NCBI GenBank assembly: GCA_965661625.1
Contig: CBFIEM010000007.1
Span: 101,018-165,017, forward strand
Origin: GCA-2705995 sp965661625
Lineage (GTDB): Bacteria > Bacteroidota > Bacteroidia > Flavobacteriales_G > Salibacteraceae
Reading direction: 5' to 3'
Length of the DNA stretch: 64,000 bases
A program made the position numbers and the translations under genes. The notes under the pieces were generated by a model, which was not told where the DNA came from, made no database searches, and worked only from the letters and a program-made list of their open reading frames with translations. Below are positions 25,769 to 34,765 of the stretch, one piece after another. Numbering within the stretch: position 1 is the first letter of the stretch; each line of letters opens with the position of its first letter.

Positions 25769-26131
25769 TTAAATCAACGTTTCGATAACCTCGAGACTCA
25801 ATGGCTTGGTTACGAAATCTGTAAAAACATCCATTCCAGTAACCTGTTGTGCTTCTTCTTTTGTGTGGGCAGATAAAGCAATAAGTGGCTTAGAAGCGTT
25901 CGGTTCACCAGCTTTGCGCAAGGCTTTCGCAAACTCAACGCCATCAAGTACGGGCATGTTTAAATCAATAAAATATACATCGAATGGATTGGCAATAGCT
26001 TCAGATAGCGCTTCTTCTGCATCTTCAAACGTGTGAAGATCAACACCTTCAACTTTGCGAAACAGCTTTTTAGCAATCATAAGATTAATTGCATTGTCGT
26101 CTACAACCAGAACTCGCTTTGTAGCTTCCAT
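25769..26131 (-). CDS. Single-domain response regulator (CheY-like)
   Basis: 120 residues, a receiver domain alone: acidic pair at residues 11-12 (VLVVDDNAIN), phospho-acceptor Asp56 (FIDLNMPVLDG), the switch Ser/Thr strand PLIALSAHT, and the conserved Lys in FVTKPLS. Stand-alone receivers of this type usually take part in phosphorelays with hybrid kinases. No kinase is adjacent. It faces the TonB receptor gene, with nine bases between the two stop codons. Confidence 0.88.
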   Translation of the reverse strand: MEATKRVLVVDDNAINLMIAKKLFRKVEGVDLHTFEDAEEALSEAIANPFDVYFIDLNMPVLDGVEFAKALRKAGEPNASKPLIALSAHTKEEAQQVTGMDVFTDFVTKPLSLEVIETLI

Positions 26132-26157
26132 GGTGCGAAAATAAATAGAATTTCGAA

Positions 26158-26619
26158 TTAATAAGGGGTGAAATAATAATCTTGAAGTCCAATGAAGGTT
26201 CCTGTAGAATCAAAGGCTCCTGCCTCAAGTATGAGTGAGCCAATAGTAAGTTCTAAAATTTTGTATTGGACCTTGTACCCGTTAGGGTAGGTAAGCCGAA
26301 GAATAGTTTTATCGGATTCCAATTGCCAAAAACCGGGCTGTTCAACTTCCGAACTATCGCACAAGTCGCGTGATGGATCATACTTGAAGTTTCCGCTAAT
26401 GTCGAAAAAATAAATATCATCTTCTGAACAAGTGGGAAGCGGAATGAGCGTGGTATCATTCAACATGGTTCGGTAATGACGCCATTCTTTTTCATAATTC
26501 CCCGTAAGCTCAGGACTTCTCGTATCGATAGAGGTAGCAGGTGTTTGCGGAGCCTCCGTCTTTTTTTGACAACCGATGCTTGTGAGGGTCAACAGGAGTA
26601 AAGCCAATACATTTCGCAT
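26158..26619 (-). CDS. Lipocalin-like lipoprotein
   Basis: 153 residues with a signal peptide and lipobox (LLTLTSIGC). The mature part has the spacing of lipocalin-like domains of Bacteroidota: PLPTCSEDDIYFFDISGNFKYDPSRDLCD, then GFWQLESDKTILRLTY and YKILELTIGSLIL. The two cysteines probably form a disulfide. The ligand is unknown. It has the same direction as the CheY-like gene and lies 26 bases upstream of it. Confidence 0.7.
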   Translation of the reverse strand: MRNVLALLLLTLTSIGCQKKTEAPQTPATSIDTRSPELTGNYEKEWRHYRTMLNDTTLIPLPTCSEDDIYFFDISGNFKYDPSRDLCDSSEVEQPGFWQLESDKTILRLTYPNGYKVQYKILELTIGSLILEAGAFDSTGTFIGLQDYYFTPY

Positions 26620-26646
26620 GGCACGAATTTACACTAATCCTGAGGG

Positions 26647-26660
26647 CTGACAATTGTCAT
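26647..26660. promoter_or_regulatory. FNR/CRP-family operator upstream of ccoI
   Basis: CTGAC-AATT-GTCAT; the inner TGACAATTGTCA is a perfect palindrome. Its centre is about 41 bases upstream of the start predicted from the CAATTTTG element at 26683-26690, the class II activator distance. The downstream gene is the copper ATPase of the cbb3 oxidase locus. Confidence 0.6.
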
Positions 26661-26696
26661 TTTTTAGAAGGCTGTTGCGCATCAATTTTGTGCACA

Positions 26697-29108
26697 ATGA
26701 ATGATGATTCGGAAATAGGTACTGAGTTGACCTGCAAACATTGTGGAGATGTATGTGATGTTGTGCTCGAAGAGCATGATCATCTATTTTGCTGTGAAGG
26801 ATGCTTGCGGGTATATGAAATACTTGAACAAAGCGGACTCTGCGACTTTTACGAATTAGAGGAACAGCCTGTTGGTAAGGTTATTTCGAACCAAACCTAT
26901 GATTATTTAGATCACGAAGATGTAGGCCATAAGTTGCACACGTTCAACGAAGGAGGGATTGCGAAAGTCACATTTTTTATTCCTAAAATTCATTGTTCAT
27001 CATGCATTTGGCTCTTGGAGCACTTGCAGCGTATAGAAGATGCAGTACTTCATAGTGAGGTTAATTTCTTGAAAAAGGAAGTTTACATCACATACAACTC
27101 TGAAACATACCGTTTAAGTCAATTAGCAGAGCTTTTACAACGTATTGGCTACGCACCAACGGTGACGTTAGATGATTACAAAAACCAAACACGTAAAAAA
27201 TCGACCTTTCAGCGCCGTTTGATTTATCAGCTGGGGGTGGCAGGCTTCTGTTTTGGAAATACGATGCTTCTGAGTTTTCCTGAGTATTTATCGGGAAGTG
27301 GCGGGACGGGTGATTATCAAGCACTCTTTAATTGGTTGAACTTGAGTTTCTCCCTGCCGGTGTTATTATTTAGTTCCGCTGATTATTTCATCAGTGCCTG
27401 GAAAGCAATTCGGGCAAAAGCCTTAAATATTGATGTTCCCATTACCCTTGGCATTAGCGCAATGTTTATTCGAAGTGCGCTGGAGATAATCACCAACTCA
27501 GGTACTGGCTTTATGGATTCATTTACCATGTTGGTGTTCTTGCTACTGATAGGCAAGTGGTACCAAAACCGAACGTATCAAGCCCTTTCTTTCGAGCGCG
27601 ACTACCAAAGTTATTTTCCAATTGCTGTTACGCGTGTTCTGGGGGATAAGCGCGTTCAACTGCCTCTCGATCAGGTTGAGGTGGAACAGGTATTGGCGTT
27701 AAAACATGGAGAACTCATTCCAGCAGATGCTGTGTTGCTTTCGGAGGAAATTGCAATCGATTATAGCTTTGTAACGGGTGAATCTGTTCCGGTTAGGAAA
27801 TGTTTAGGAGATAATTTATTTGCAGGAGGCCGTGTTATTGGAGGTAGTGCACAAGTAAAAGTAACCAAACCCGTTTCTCAATCCTACCTCACGCGATTGT
27901 GGAATGAGCGCACGTTTAAATCTGAACGGCGATCATTGAAGAGTTTGTCGAATCGGGTGAGTGAGCGTTTTCTGCTTGTTGTAGGAGTAATTGCCTTGGC
28001 AACGCTAACATATTACTTGCTAACAAATCCGAGTATGGCTTGGAATACCTTCACTGCTGTGCTAATAGTGGCGTGTCCTTGCGCATTGGCTTTATCTGTT
28101 CCTTTTTCCTTTGGAACAGCCATGAAATATCTTGGTAGGGTTGGAATTTACCTCAAATCTGCAGATGTAATTGAGCAGTTAGCCCAGCTTGATGTATTGG
28201 TTTTTGATAAAACAGGTACCCTAACTATTGGGAAGGGAGCAGTTGTTTGCTGGGTTGGAGAACACGAGTTAAGTACTGCGGAAGAGCACTTGGTGAAAGG
28301 ATTAGTTCATCAGTCAGGCCATCCGCTATCACAGCTGTTGGATCAACACTTAAATGTGGAAGTGTGCCAGCCAAGCTCGTTCGATGCCTATGTTGGCAAA
28401 GGACTTAGTGGAGTTGTTTACGGTAAGACTGTACTTGTAGGTTCGGCAGCATTTGTTGGAGCAAATAAACTTGAACAAAATGGAACCGCGGTATGGGTTA
28501 AGGTTGATGGAACGTTGTTAGGATATTTTGCATTTAGCAAGGAATACAGGAGCGGGTTGGAGCCTTTGTTGCGAGGACTTGGAAAAGATTATGACTTGCA
28601 TTTGCTTTCGGGAGATCAACCAACAGATGAGGCGTTTTTAGCCACCCCATTTAAATCACGAGCTAATTTGCATTTCAGTCAAACCCCGGCATCAAAATTG
28701 GCATTTATTGAATCGCTTCAAGCCTCTGGCAAGCGTGTAATGATGGTCGGAGATGGACTTAACGACGCCGGGGCATTGAAACAGGCTGATGTGGGGGTTT
28801 CGGTAGCTGACGATGTGTATCAATTTACGCCGGCAAGTGATGTTATTTTAGATAGCCACGTTTTCAATAGCATGTCCAATTTGCTGCGTTTTAGTAGGCA
28901 AGTTGTTCGGATCGTGAAGGCTAGTTTTATCCTCTCGCTAACTTACAATGTGCTCGGTATTGCTGCGGCAATCATGGGATATGTAACCCCCTTATTTGCT
29001 GCGGTCCTCATGCCGGTTAGTTCAGTTACCGTAGTTTCTTTTGTAACACTTTTCGTGTCTTACCGGGCGCGTAAAAATCAGTTTTTCAGCACGTTACGTA
29101 AAAACTGA
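26697..29108 (+). CDS. ccoI: Copper-exporting P-type ATPase for cbb3 oxidase assembly
   Basis: 803 residues from the ATG at 26697. Order of parts: a cysteine-rich N-terminal domain (CKHCGDVCD ... FCCEGC), a heavy-metal-associated domain with HCSSCIW, eight membrane helices, the metal-transport motif CPCAL, the phosphorylation site DKTGT, and the hinge GDGLND. This domain order is typical of CcoI/FixI, which moves copper to the periplasmic side for the CuB site of cbb3 oxidase. It is followed directly by ccoS and ccoNO. Its stop codon lies within an FNR-like box that belongs to the next unit. Confidence 0.94.
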   Translation: MNDDSEIGTELTCKHCGDVCDVVLEEHDHLFCCEGCLRVYEILEQSGLCDFYELEEQPVGKVISNQTYDYLDHEDVGHKLHTFNEGGIAKVTFFIPKIHCSSCIWLLEHLQRIEDAVLHSEVNFLKKEVYITYNSETYRLSQLAELLQRIGYAPTVTLDDYKNQTRKKSTFQRRLIYQLGVAGFCFGNTMLLSFPEYLSGSGGTGDYQALFNWLNLSFSLPVLLFSSADYFISAWKAIRAKALNIDVPITLGISAMFIRSALEIITNSGTGFMDSFTMLVFLLLIGKWYQNRTYQALSFERDYQSYFPIAVTRVLGDKRVQLPLDQVEVEQVLALKHGELIPADAVLLSEEIAIDYSFVTGESVPVRKCLGDNLFAGGRVIGGSAQVKVTKPVSQSYLTRLWNERTFKSERRSLKSLSNRVSERFLLVVGVIALATLTYYLLTNPSMAWNTFTAVLIVACPCALALSVPFSFGTAMKYLGRVGIYLKSADVIEQLAQLDVLVFDKTGTLTIGKGAVVCWVGEHELSTAEEHLVKGLVHQSGHPLSQLLDQHLNVEVCQPSSFDAYVGKGLSGVVYGKTVLVGSAAFVGANKLEQNGTAVWVKVDGTLLGYFAFSKEYRSGLEPLLRGLGKDYDLHLLSGDQPTDEAFLATPFKSRANLHFSQTPASKLAFIESLQASGKRVMMVGDGLNDAGALKQADVGVSVADDVYQFTPASDVILDSHVFNSMSNLLRFSRQVVRIVKASFILSLTYNVLGIAAAIMGYVTPLFAAVLMPVSSVTVVSFVTLFVSYRARKNQFFSTLRKN

Positions 29109-29118
29109 TAAAAGTCAG
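29105..29118. promoter_or_regulatory. FNR/CRP-family operator 1 of the cco operon
   Basis: CTGAT-AAAA-GTCAG, extended by flanking A/T pairs to AAACTGA...TCAGTTT. It covers the stop codon of ccoI. Its centre is about 62-63 bases upstream of the start expected from the AATATTTG element at 29163-29170, a class I activator position. Confidence 0.55.
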
Positions 29119-29172
29119 TTTAGGCATTGAGCAGACTCATGTTTTATGCGGCGCTGGTAGTGAATATTTGTA

Positions 29173-29186
29173 TTGATAAAAATCAA
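29173..29186. promoter_or_regulatory. FNR-consensus box next to the ccoS start codon
   Basis: TTGAT-AAAA-ATCAA is identical to the classical FNR consensus TTGATnnnnATCAA. It ends four bases before the ccoS ATG (29191), so it would overlap the expected transcription start. There it could limit expression when heavily occupied, or the true start lies elsewhere. Confidence 0.6.
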
Positions 29187-29190
29187 ATTC

Positions 29191-29394
29191 ATGAGCGTCA
29201 TTTACCTGTTAATAGGATTCTCTTTAATCGTAGCCTTGGTCTTCTTAGGTGCGTTTGTGTGGTCCATTCGAAATGGACAATACGAAGATGACTATACACC
29301 CTCGGTGCGTATTTTATTTGATGCTGATAAAAAGAAGTCAATTAAGCCTAAAGCGAGTACAACCAATAACAGTTATACAACTACAGATTTATGA
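29191..29394 (+). CDS. ccoS: cbb3-type oxidase assembly protein CcoS
   Basis: 67 residues from the ATG at 29191. One membrane helix (SVIYLLIGFSLIVALVFLGAF) is followed by WSIRNGQYEDDYTPSVRIL, the CcoS signature. It helps insert haem and copper into the oxidase. A TTG-initiated frame begins at 29173, inside the FNR box, and is less likely. The end overlaps the ccoNO start by four bases. Confidence 0.88.
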   Translation: MSVIYLLIGFSLIVALVFLGAFVWSIRNGQYEDDYTPSVRILFDADKKKSIKPKASTTNNSYTTTDL

Positions 29395-31571
29395 GTGAAC
29401 AAAGCCAAACATCTGCATTAGACAGATTTGAATACGACAACACCATTGTCCGGAACTTTGCCATTGCCTCGTTGGTGTTTGGTGTAGTAGGGATGTTGGT
29501 TGGTTTGACCGTAGCCTTACAATTGGTATTTCCCCAGTTGAACGGGGGTATTGAATTCATCACATTTGGACGAATAAGACCACTGCACACCAATGCCGTG
29601 ATATTCGCTTTTGTGGGAAATGCACTTTTTGCGGGTGTATATTATTCGCTACCTCGATTGTTAAAAACCCCAATGTGGAGTACCATGCTCTCAAAAATCA
29701 ACTTTTGGGGTTGGCAATTGATTATTCTTTCGGCTGCAATTACGTTGCCTTTAGGCTATACAACCAGTAAAGAGTACGCCGAGTTAGAGTGGCCAATAGA
29801 TATTGCAATCGCCTTGGTTTGGGTAGTCTTTGGGCTCAATATGATCATGACAATATTGAAACGGAGGGAGCGCCATTTATACGTTGCTGTATGGTTCTAC
29901 ATCGCTACATTCATTACGGTAGCTATGCTACACATTGTAAACTCGATTGAAATGCCCGTGGGGTTGTTTAAGTCGTACAGTTGGTATGCAGGAGTTCAAG
30001 ACGCCTTAGTTCAATGGTGGTACGGTCACAACGCCGTAGCTTTTTTCCTCACGACGCCATTCCTTGGCTTGATGTATTACTTTGTACCAAAAGCGGCAAA
30101 CAGACCTGTTTATTCGTACCGGTTATCCATCATTCACTTCTGGGCCTTAATATTCATATACATCTGGGCTGGTCCTCACCACTTATTGTACACCGCACTT
30201 CCAGATTGGGCGCAATCATTGGGTACGGTATTCTCGGTGATGTTGATTTTCCCATCATGGGGTGGGATGATAAATGGACTACTTACCCTGCGTGGAGCTT
30301 GGGATAAGGTCAGAGAGGATCCTATTTTGAAATTTATGGTCGTAGCCATTACGGCTTATGGTATGTCTACGTTTGAAGGGCCATTACTTTCTACTCGAAA
30401 TTTAAATGCTATTGCTCACTACACAGATTGGATTCCTGCCCACGTACATATTGGCGGATTAGGATGGAACGGATTCTTAACATTCGGAATTTTTTATTGG
30501 TTATTTCCTAAAATGTGGCGTACAAAACTGTACTCGATTCGCTTGGCGAATGCACACTTTTGGATCGGTACCCTTGGTATTCTATTCTGGACCATTCCAA
30601 TGTATTGGGCTGGTTGGACACAAGCACAGCTTTGGAATGAGTTTACTGCAGAAGGTATGCTAACTTACCCGAACTTTTTGGAGACCGTAACTCAAATCAA
30701 GCCGATGTTCGCATTACGCGCTCTTGGTGGGTTACTGTATTTCACAGGTGCTATTTTGGCAGTAATAAACCTGTGGAAAACAGCTGCGCAAGGGAACTTT
30801 CTTTTCAATGAGGAAGCAGAAGCTGCACCCCTCGCAAAGGTTTACAAGAAACCTAAAGGAGAGCACTGGCACCGTTGGATTGAGCGCAGGCCAGTACAGT
30901 TGTTGGTAGGGAGTTTAATTGCCGTTGCGATTGGTGGGCTTATAGAGATGGTTCCCACATTCTTAGTTGAGTCAAATGTGCCTACCATTAGTGCTGTTAA
31001 GCCATATACCCCGCTTGAGTTAGAAGGACGTGATTTGTACATCCGAGAAGGGTGCAATAACTGCCATTCTCAAATGATTCGTCCTTTCCGCAGTGAAACA
31101 GCGCGATATGGCGAGTACAGCAAAGCGGGAGAGTTTGTTTATGACCACCCATTCTTGTGGGGGTCTAAACGTACTGGACCAGATTTAGCACGACAAGGTG
31201 AAGTTGGTGGTGTAAGTTATAAAAATGCCGCATGGCACTATAACCACATGTACGACCCAACCTCTACATCTTCAGGCTCAATTATGCCACCTTACCCATG
31301 GCTAATTGAAGATGACCTGGATTACAGTAGCATTAAGTCTAAAATAGCAGCGATGCGTACGGTGGGTGTTCCTTATCCAGAAGGGTATGAAGAGCAGGCT
31401 GAAGCTGATTTGAAACTGCAGCAACAAGCAATTTTTGAGCAGTTGAAGGCTGAAAATGTAAGCAGCGCAGATCCGAATAAAGAAATCATAGCACTCATTG
31501 CATACTTGCACCGTCTGGGAAGGGATATCACTTCAGGAGATCCGGATGCAGTAGCAACAAACAACGATTAA
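29391..31571 (+). CDS. ccoNO: cbb3-type cytochrome c oxidase, fused subunits I and II (CcoN-CcoO)
   Basis: 726 residues. Residues about 1-490 are subunit I with at least twelve membrane helices and the haem-copper ligands in VQWWYGHNAVAFF, HHLLYTALPDW and PAHVHIGGLGWNGF. After a hydrophilic linker and one more helix, residues about 535-710 form CcoO with a haem c site CNNCH near residue 554 (REGCNNCHSQMIRPF). In proteobacteria these are two genes; here one frame encodes both, a known Bacteroidota arrangement. The enzyme reduces oxygen to water at low oxygen levels. Confidence 0.96.
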   Translation: MSEQSQTSALDRFEYDNTIVRNFAIASLVFGVVGMLVGLTVALQLVFPQLNGGIEFITFGRIRPLHTNAVIFAFVGNALFAGVYYSLPRLLKTPMWSTMLSKINFWGWQLIILSAAITLPLGYTTSKEYAELEWPIDIAIALVWVVFGLNMIMTILKRRERHLYVAVWFYIATFITVAMLHIVNSIEMPVGLFKSYSWYAGVQDALVQWWYGHNAVAFFLTTPFLGLMYYFVPKAANRPVYSYRLSIIHFWALIFIYIWAGPHHLLYTALPDWAQSLGTVFSVMLIFPSWGGMINGLLTLRGAWDKVREDPILKFMVVAITAYGMSTFEGPLLSTRNLNAIAHYTDWIPAHVHIGGLGWNGFLTFGIFYWLFPKMWRTKLYSIRLANAHFWIGTLGILFWTIPMYWAGWTQAQLWNEFTAEGMLTYPNFLETVTQIKPMFALRALGGLLYFTGAILAVINLWKTAAQGNFLFNEEAEAAPLAKVYKKPKGEHWHRWIERRPVQLLVGSLIAVAIGGLIEMVPTFLVESNVPTISAVKPYTPLELEGRDLYIREGCNNCHSQMIRPFRSETARYGEYSKAGEFVYDHPFLWGSKRTGPDLARQGEVGGVSYKNAAWHYNHMYDPTSTSSGSIMPPYPWLIEDDLDYSSIKSKIAAMRTVGVPYPEGYEEQAEADLKLQQQAIFEQLKAENVSSADPNKEIIALIAYLHRLGRDITSGDPDAVATNND

Positions 31572-31574
31572 GGT

Positions 31575-31778
31575 ATGCTGAAATTTATTAAACATTACAT
31601 GCTTTCCATCCACGATGTGGAGCTGTATCCCCTCATTTCATTTGTGTTGTTTTTCTCCATGTTTAGCATGGTGCTGATCTACGTAATTGTAGCACGAAAA
31701 TCACACATGAATATGATGGCAAACTTGCCCTTTGAAGAACAACCGGATCAAATGATGAACCAATCAAATAATGCATAA
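31575..31778 (+). CDS. ccoQ: CcoQ-like small subunit
   Basis: 67 residues with one membrane helix (PLISFVLFFSMFSMVLIYVIV) and a short acidic tail. Size and position between ccoNO and ccoP match CcoQ/FixQ, which stabilises the cbb3 complex. The sequence itself is little conserved, so the assignment rests mainly on context. Confidence 0.8.
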   Translation: MLKFIKHYMLSIHDVELYPLISFVLFFSMFSMVLIYVIVARKSHMNMMANLPFEEQPDQMMNQSNNA

Positions 31779-31779
31779 C

Positions 31780-32910
31780 ATGAAACAACCAACAGCATAT
31801 AAAAACTGGAAAGGGCTTCTTGGCGCTTTGATTGGAGTTGGTGTTTTTTCACCAACAATGGCTCAAGACCAAATGAGTATGATGGTCTCCGGCGAATCTA
31901 AATTTTGGATCCTGTTGTCGATGCTCATTTTTCAACTCATTCTTTTGGTGTCAATTGGAGGAATTGTAAAAACACTGACGTCCAACAGTGAGCTTTGGAA
32001 AAAGATGCTCAATAAGAAAGCAGCGGGAATTCTGCTTTTCTTTATCCTAGGAGGAAGCGAAGTAGCTTTTGCTCAAGGTGCCGTTTCGGGAGGAGAAAGC
32101 TGGATATCTGATCCAGAAATACACGAACTATTATTGTGGCTTAATGCTACAGTTTTATTGGCAATATTCATTGTATTCGCCGTGTTGCGTCGATTAATGC
32201 GCTTGGTTAGTGGTCAAGAAGAAAAACCAGCGGAATCGTTTGAGACGTTAATGATGAAAATGACGGATGCCGTTCCCGTTGAAGAAGAGGAGGATGTGTT
32301 AACCGATCACGAATATGATGGTATCCATGAGCTCGATAATAACTTACCGCCATGGTGGGTGATGGGTTTTTACATCACCATTGTTTCTGGGATACTTTAT
32401 TTAGGTTATTACGAACTCTACCTAGGTGGTGATATGATGGAACGTGAATACACTACAGAAATGGAAGATGCGGCAGCTCAGCGTGAGGCATTCTTAGCGA
32501 GCTTGGCTAATAATATAGATGAGACTAATGTTGAACTTTTAACTGATGCAACTTCGCTGAGCAAGGGTAAAGAAGTGTTTATCGGGAGGTGCGCAACATG
32601 CCACGGACAATTGGGTGAAGGTGGAGCGGGCCCGAACCTAACCGATAAGTACTGGCTACATGGTGGGGATGTGAAGCAAATTTTTGAAACGATTAAATAC
32701 GGCGTTCAAGGAAAAGCAATGATCGCGTGGGGAGAGCAACTCACACCACCACAAATGCAAAATTTATCGAGCTATATCGTTTCCCTTGAAGGCACTAATC
32801 CCCCTAACGGTAAGGCTCCTGAAGGTGAATTATATGTCCCACAAGAAATTGAAGAAATTCAAGTAGAATCCGATACAGTGCTTATTGATACTGTATTACT
32901 AACTGACTAA
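31780..32910 (+). CDS. ccoP: cbb3-type oxidase subunit III (CcoP), single haem
   Basis: 376 residues from the ATG at 31780, next to the ccoQ stop; an upstream in-frame ATG at 31771 is also possible. The N-terminal 120 residues hold hydrophobic segments not present in proteobacterial CcoP. The conserved cbb3 N-terminal helix follows (DNNLPPWWVMGFYITIVSGILY). A single cytochrome c domain has CATCH near residue 271 and the axial region GGAGPNLTDKYWLHGG. Proteobacterial CcoP carries two haems; this one has one CxxCH only, as in other Bacteroidota. Confidence 0.92.
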   Translation: MKQPTAYKNWKGLLGALIGVGVFSPTMAQDQMSMMVSGESKFWILLSMLIFQLILLVSIGGIVKTLTSNSELWKKMLNKKAAGILLFFILGGSEVAFAQGAVSGGESWISDPEIHELLLWLNATVLLAIFIVFAVLRRLMRLVSGQEEKPAESFETLMMKMTDAVPVEEEEDVLTDHEYDGIHELDNNLPPWWVMGFYITIVSGILYLGYYELYLGGDMMEREYTTEMEDAAAQREAFLASLANNIDETNVELLTDATSLSKGKEVFIGRCATCHGQLGEGGAGPNLTDKYWLHGGDVKQIFETIKYGVQGKAMIAWGEQLTPPQMQNLSSYIVSLEGTNPPNGKAPEGELYVPQEIEEIQVESDTVLIDTVLLTD

Positions 32911-34320
32911 ATGAGTTTAGAAGAAGAGGTCAATAGGGATGCATTTCGTGATCGAATAGCAACAATTGATGAGTCGGGAAATAGGAATTGGATCTTTGCA
33001 AAAAAACCGTCCGGACGATTCTACAAATGGCGAACGTGGGTTAGCATTGGACTATTGTCGATTTTATTTGCTGGACCATTTATACACATTGCCGGTAGGC
33101 CTTTATTCATGTTCAATGTAATTGAGCGCAAGTTTGTCCTGTTTGGCCAGGTATTTTGGCCGCAGGACTTTTTTCTTTTTGTGGTGGGGATGCTTACGTC
33201 AGTTGTTTTCATCATTCTCTTTACCGTAGCATTCGGAAGGTTGTTTTGCGGCTGGGTATGCCCACAAACCATTTTTATGGAAATGGTGTTTCGCAAACTA
33301 GAATACTGGATTGAAGGTGACTTTCAACGCCAGCGCAAGCTAGATAAAATGGCTTGGAATAGGGAGAAAATCACTAAGCGACTCACTAAGCATAGTCTGT
33401 TTTTTATCATCTCCTTTTTAATTGCCAACACACTGTTGGCGTATATCATAGGCAGGGATGAGTTGTTCCTGATAATTACAGATAACCCAGAGAACCACGT
33501 TGCTGGATTGTCTTCTATGCTCATTTTTACGGGTGTTTTCTATGGCGTTTTTGCTAGGTTTCGTGAACAGGTATGCACAGTAGTTTGCCCTTACGGAAGG
33601 CTTCAAGGAGTGCTGCTTGATCGCGACAGTATAATTGTAGCTTACGACTGGAGAAGGGGAGAAAAACGCGCTCGATTCAAGCGGCGTGAAGTGCGCGCAG
33701 ATGAAGGAAAAGGTGATTGTATTGACTGCCATGCCTGTGTCGATGTGTGTCCAACAGGGATTGACATCCGCAATGGTACTCAAATGGAATGCATCAATTG
33801 TACGGCATGTATTGATGCGTGCGATGCAATAATGGACAAACTCAGTTTTGATCGTGGCTTGATTCGGTATGCAAGTGAAAATCAAATTGAAGCGGGTAGA
33901 AAGAAAATCACCATTACCAACCGCACCATTGCGTACTCTTCTGTTTTAGGCTTGCTGCTCTCAGTGTTGTTGGTACTTTTCGCCCTCCGAACAGATGTAG
34001 AAACTACGATTTTAAGAACTCCGGGAATGCTGTATGAAGAAGTAGAGCCTGGTTTGTTTCGAAACTTTTACAATTACAAAGTGATCAACAAGACGCACGA
34101 TGCACTGGTAGTAAATTTTCAGATGAAAGGCGATGGTAGATTAAAAGTAATTAGTGGCCAACCCATTCAAGTTCCTGAAGAGGGATATGCTGAAGGAACA
34201 GTCGTAATTTACCTTTCTGAAGATGAACTCAATGGTCAGAAGACCAGTTTGGAAATAGAAGTTATTCAGCGAGAAGAAGTCCTTGAAACATTAGAAACTT
34301 CTTTTGTAGGACCAATATAA
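32911..34320 (+). CDS. ccoG: cbb3 oxidase accessory protein CcoG (4Fe-4S, copper-reducing)
   Basis: 469 residues. Four or five membrane helices surround a polyferredoxin region: membrane cysteine motifs CGWVCPQTIFMEMVF and VCPYGR, then a two-cluster block near 269-310 (CIDCHACVDVCPTGID, CINCTACIDACD). The last 130 residues form the immunoglobulin-like FixG C-terminal domain. CcoG reduces Cu(II) for the oxidase. The ATG follows the ccoP stop directly. Confidence 0.93.
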   Translation: MSLEEEVNRDAFRDRIATIDESGNRNWIFAKKPSGRFYKWRTWVSIGLLSILFAGPFIHIAGRPLFMFNVIERKFVLFGQVFWPQDFFLFVVGMLTSVVFIILFTVAFGRLFCGWVCPQTIFMEMVFRKLEYWIEGDFQRQRKLDKMAWNREKITKRLTKHSLFFIISFLIANTLLAYIIGRDELFLIITDNPENHVAGLSSMLIFTGVFYGVFARFREQVCTVVCPYGRLQGVLLDRDSIIVAYDWRRGEKRARFKRREVRADEGKGDCIDCHACVDVCPTGIDIRNGTQMECINCTACIDACDAIMDKLSFDRGLIRYASENQIEAGRKKITITNRTIAYSSVLGLLLSVLLVLFALRTDVETTILRTPGMLYEEVEPGLFRNFYNYKVINKTHDALVVNFQMKGDGRLKVISGQPIQVPEEGYAEGTVVIYLSEDELNGQKTSLEIEVIQREEVLETLETSFVGPI

Positions 34321-34327
34321 TAGGCTT

Positions 34328-34765
34328 ATGAAGATAGGATGGGGAACAGGTATTGCGATTGTATTAGCACTTTTTGCTGCTATGATGATTACTTTTTTAG
34401 TAAAGAGTTTTACCAAAGAGCACCAGTTGGTAACGGAGAACTATTACGAACAAGAGCTTGTTTATCAAGACCGTATCGATGATTTGAATCGCGCGAAACG
34501 AGAAGCAATCGATGTACAAGTGAAACAGGCTAATGGTACGATGACTTTAGGTTTTAGTGATGGAAAGCGCCGGACACAAGGACAGTTTTTTTTCAAACGA
34601 CCAGCAGATAGCAAGTATGACTTGATTATTGAGATTCAAACGGATTCTACGGGGTCTCAACTGTTGAATCGCAATGAGTTCATTCGTGGAAAATATGAAT
34701 TTAGTGCCAAGTGGATCGATGAAGGCCGCTCGTTTCAAATTTCTAAATCCGTTTTTATCCAGTAG
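34328..34765 (+). CDS. ccoH: FixH/CcoH family protein
   Basis: 145 residues with one N-terminal membrane helix (GWGTGIAIVLALFAAMMITFLV) and the typical LVTENYYEQELVYQDRIDDLNRA segment, followed by a periplasmic beta-domain. FixH/CcoH is needed for stable assembly of cbb3 oxidase. It starts seven bases after ccoG and its stop touches the next start. Confidence 0.88.
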   Translation: MKIGWGTGIAIVLALFAAMMITFLVKSFTKEHQLVTENYYEQELVYQDRIDDLNRAKREAIDVQVKQANGTMTLGFSDGKRRTQGQFFFKRPADSKYDLIIEIQTDSTGSQLLNRNEFIRGKYEFSAKWIDEGRSFQISKSVFIQ

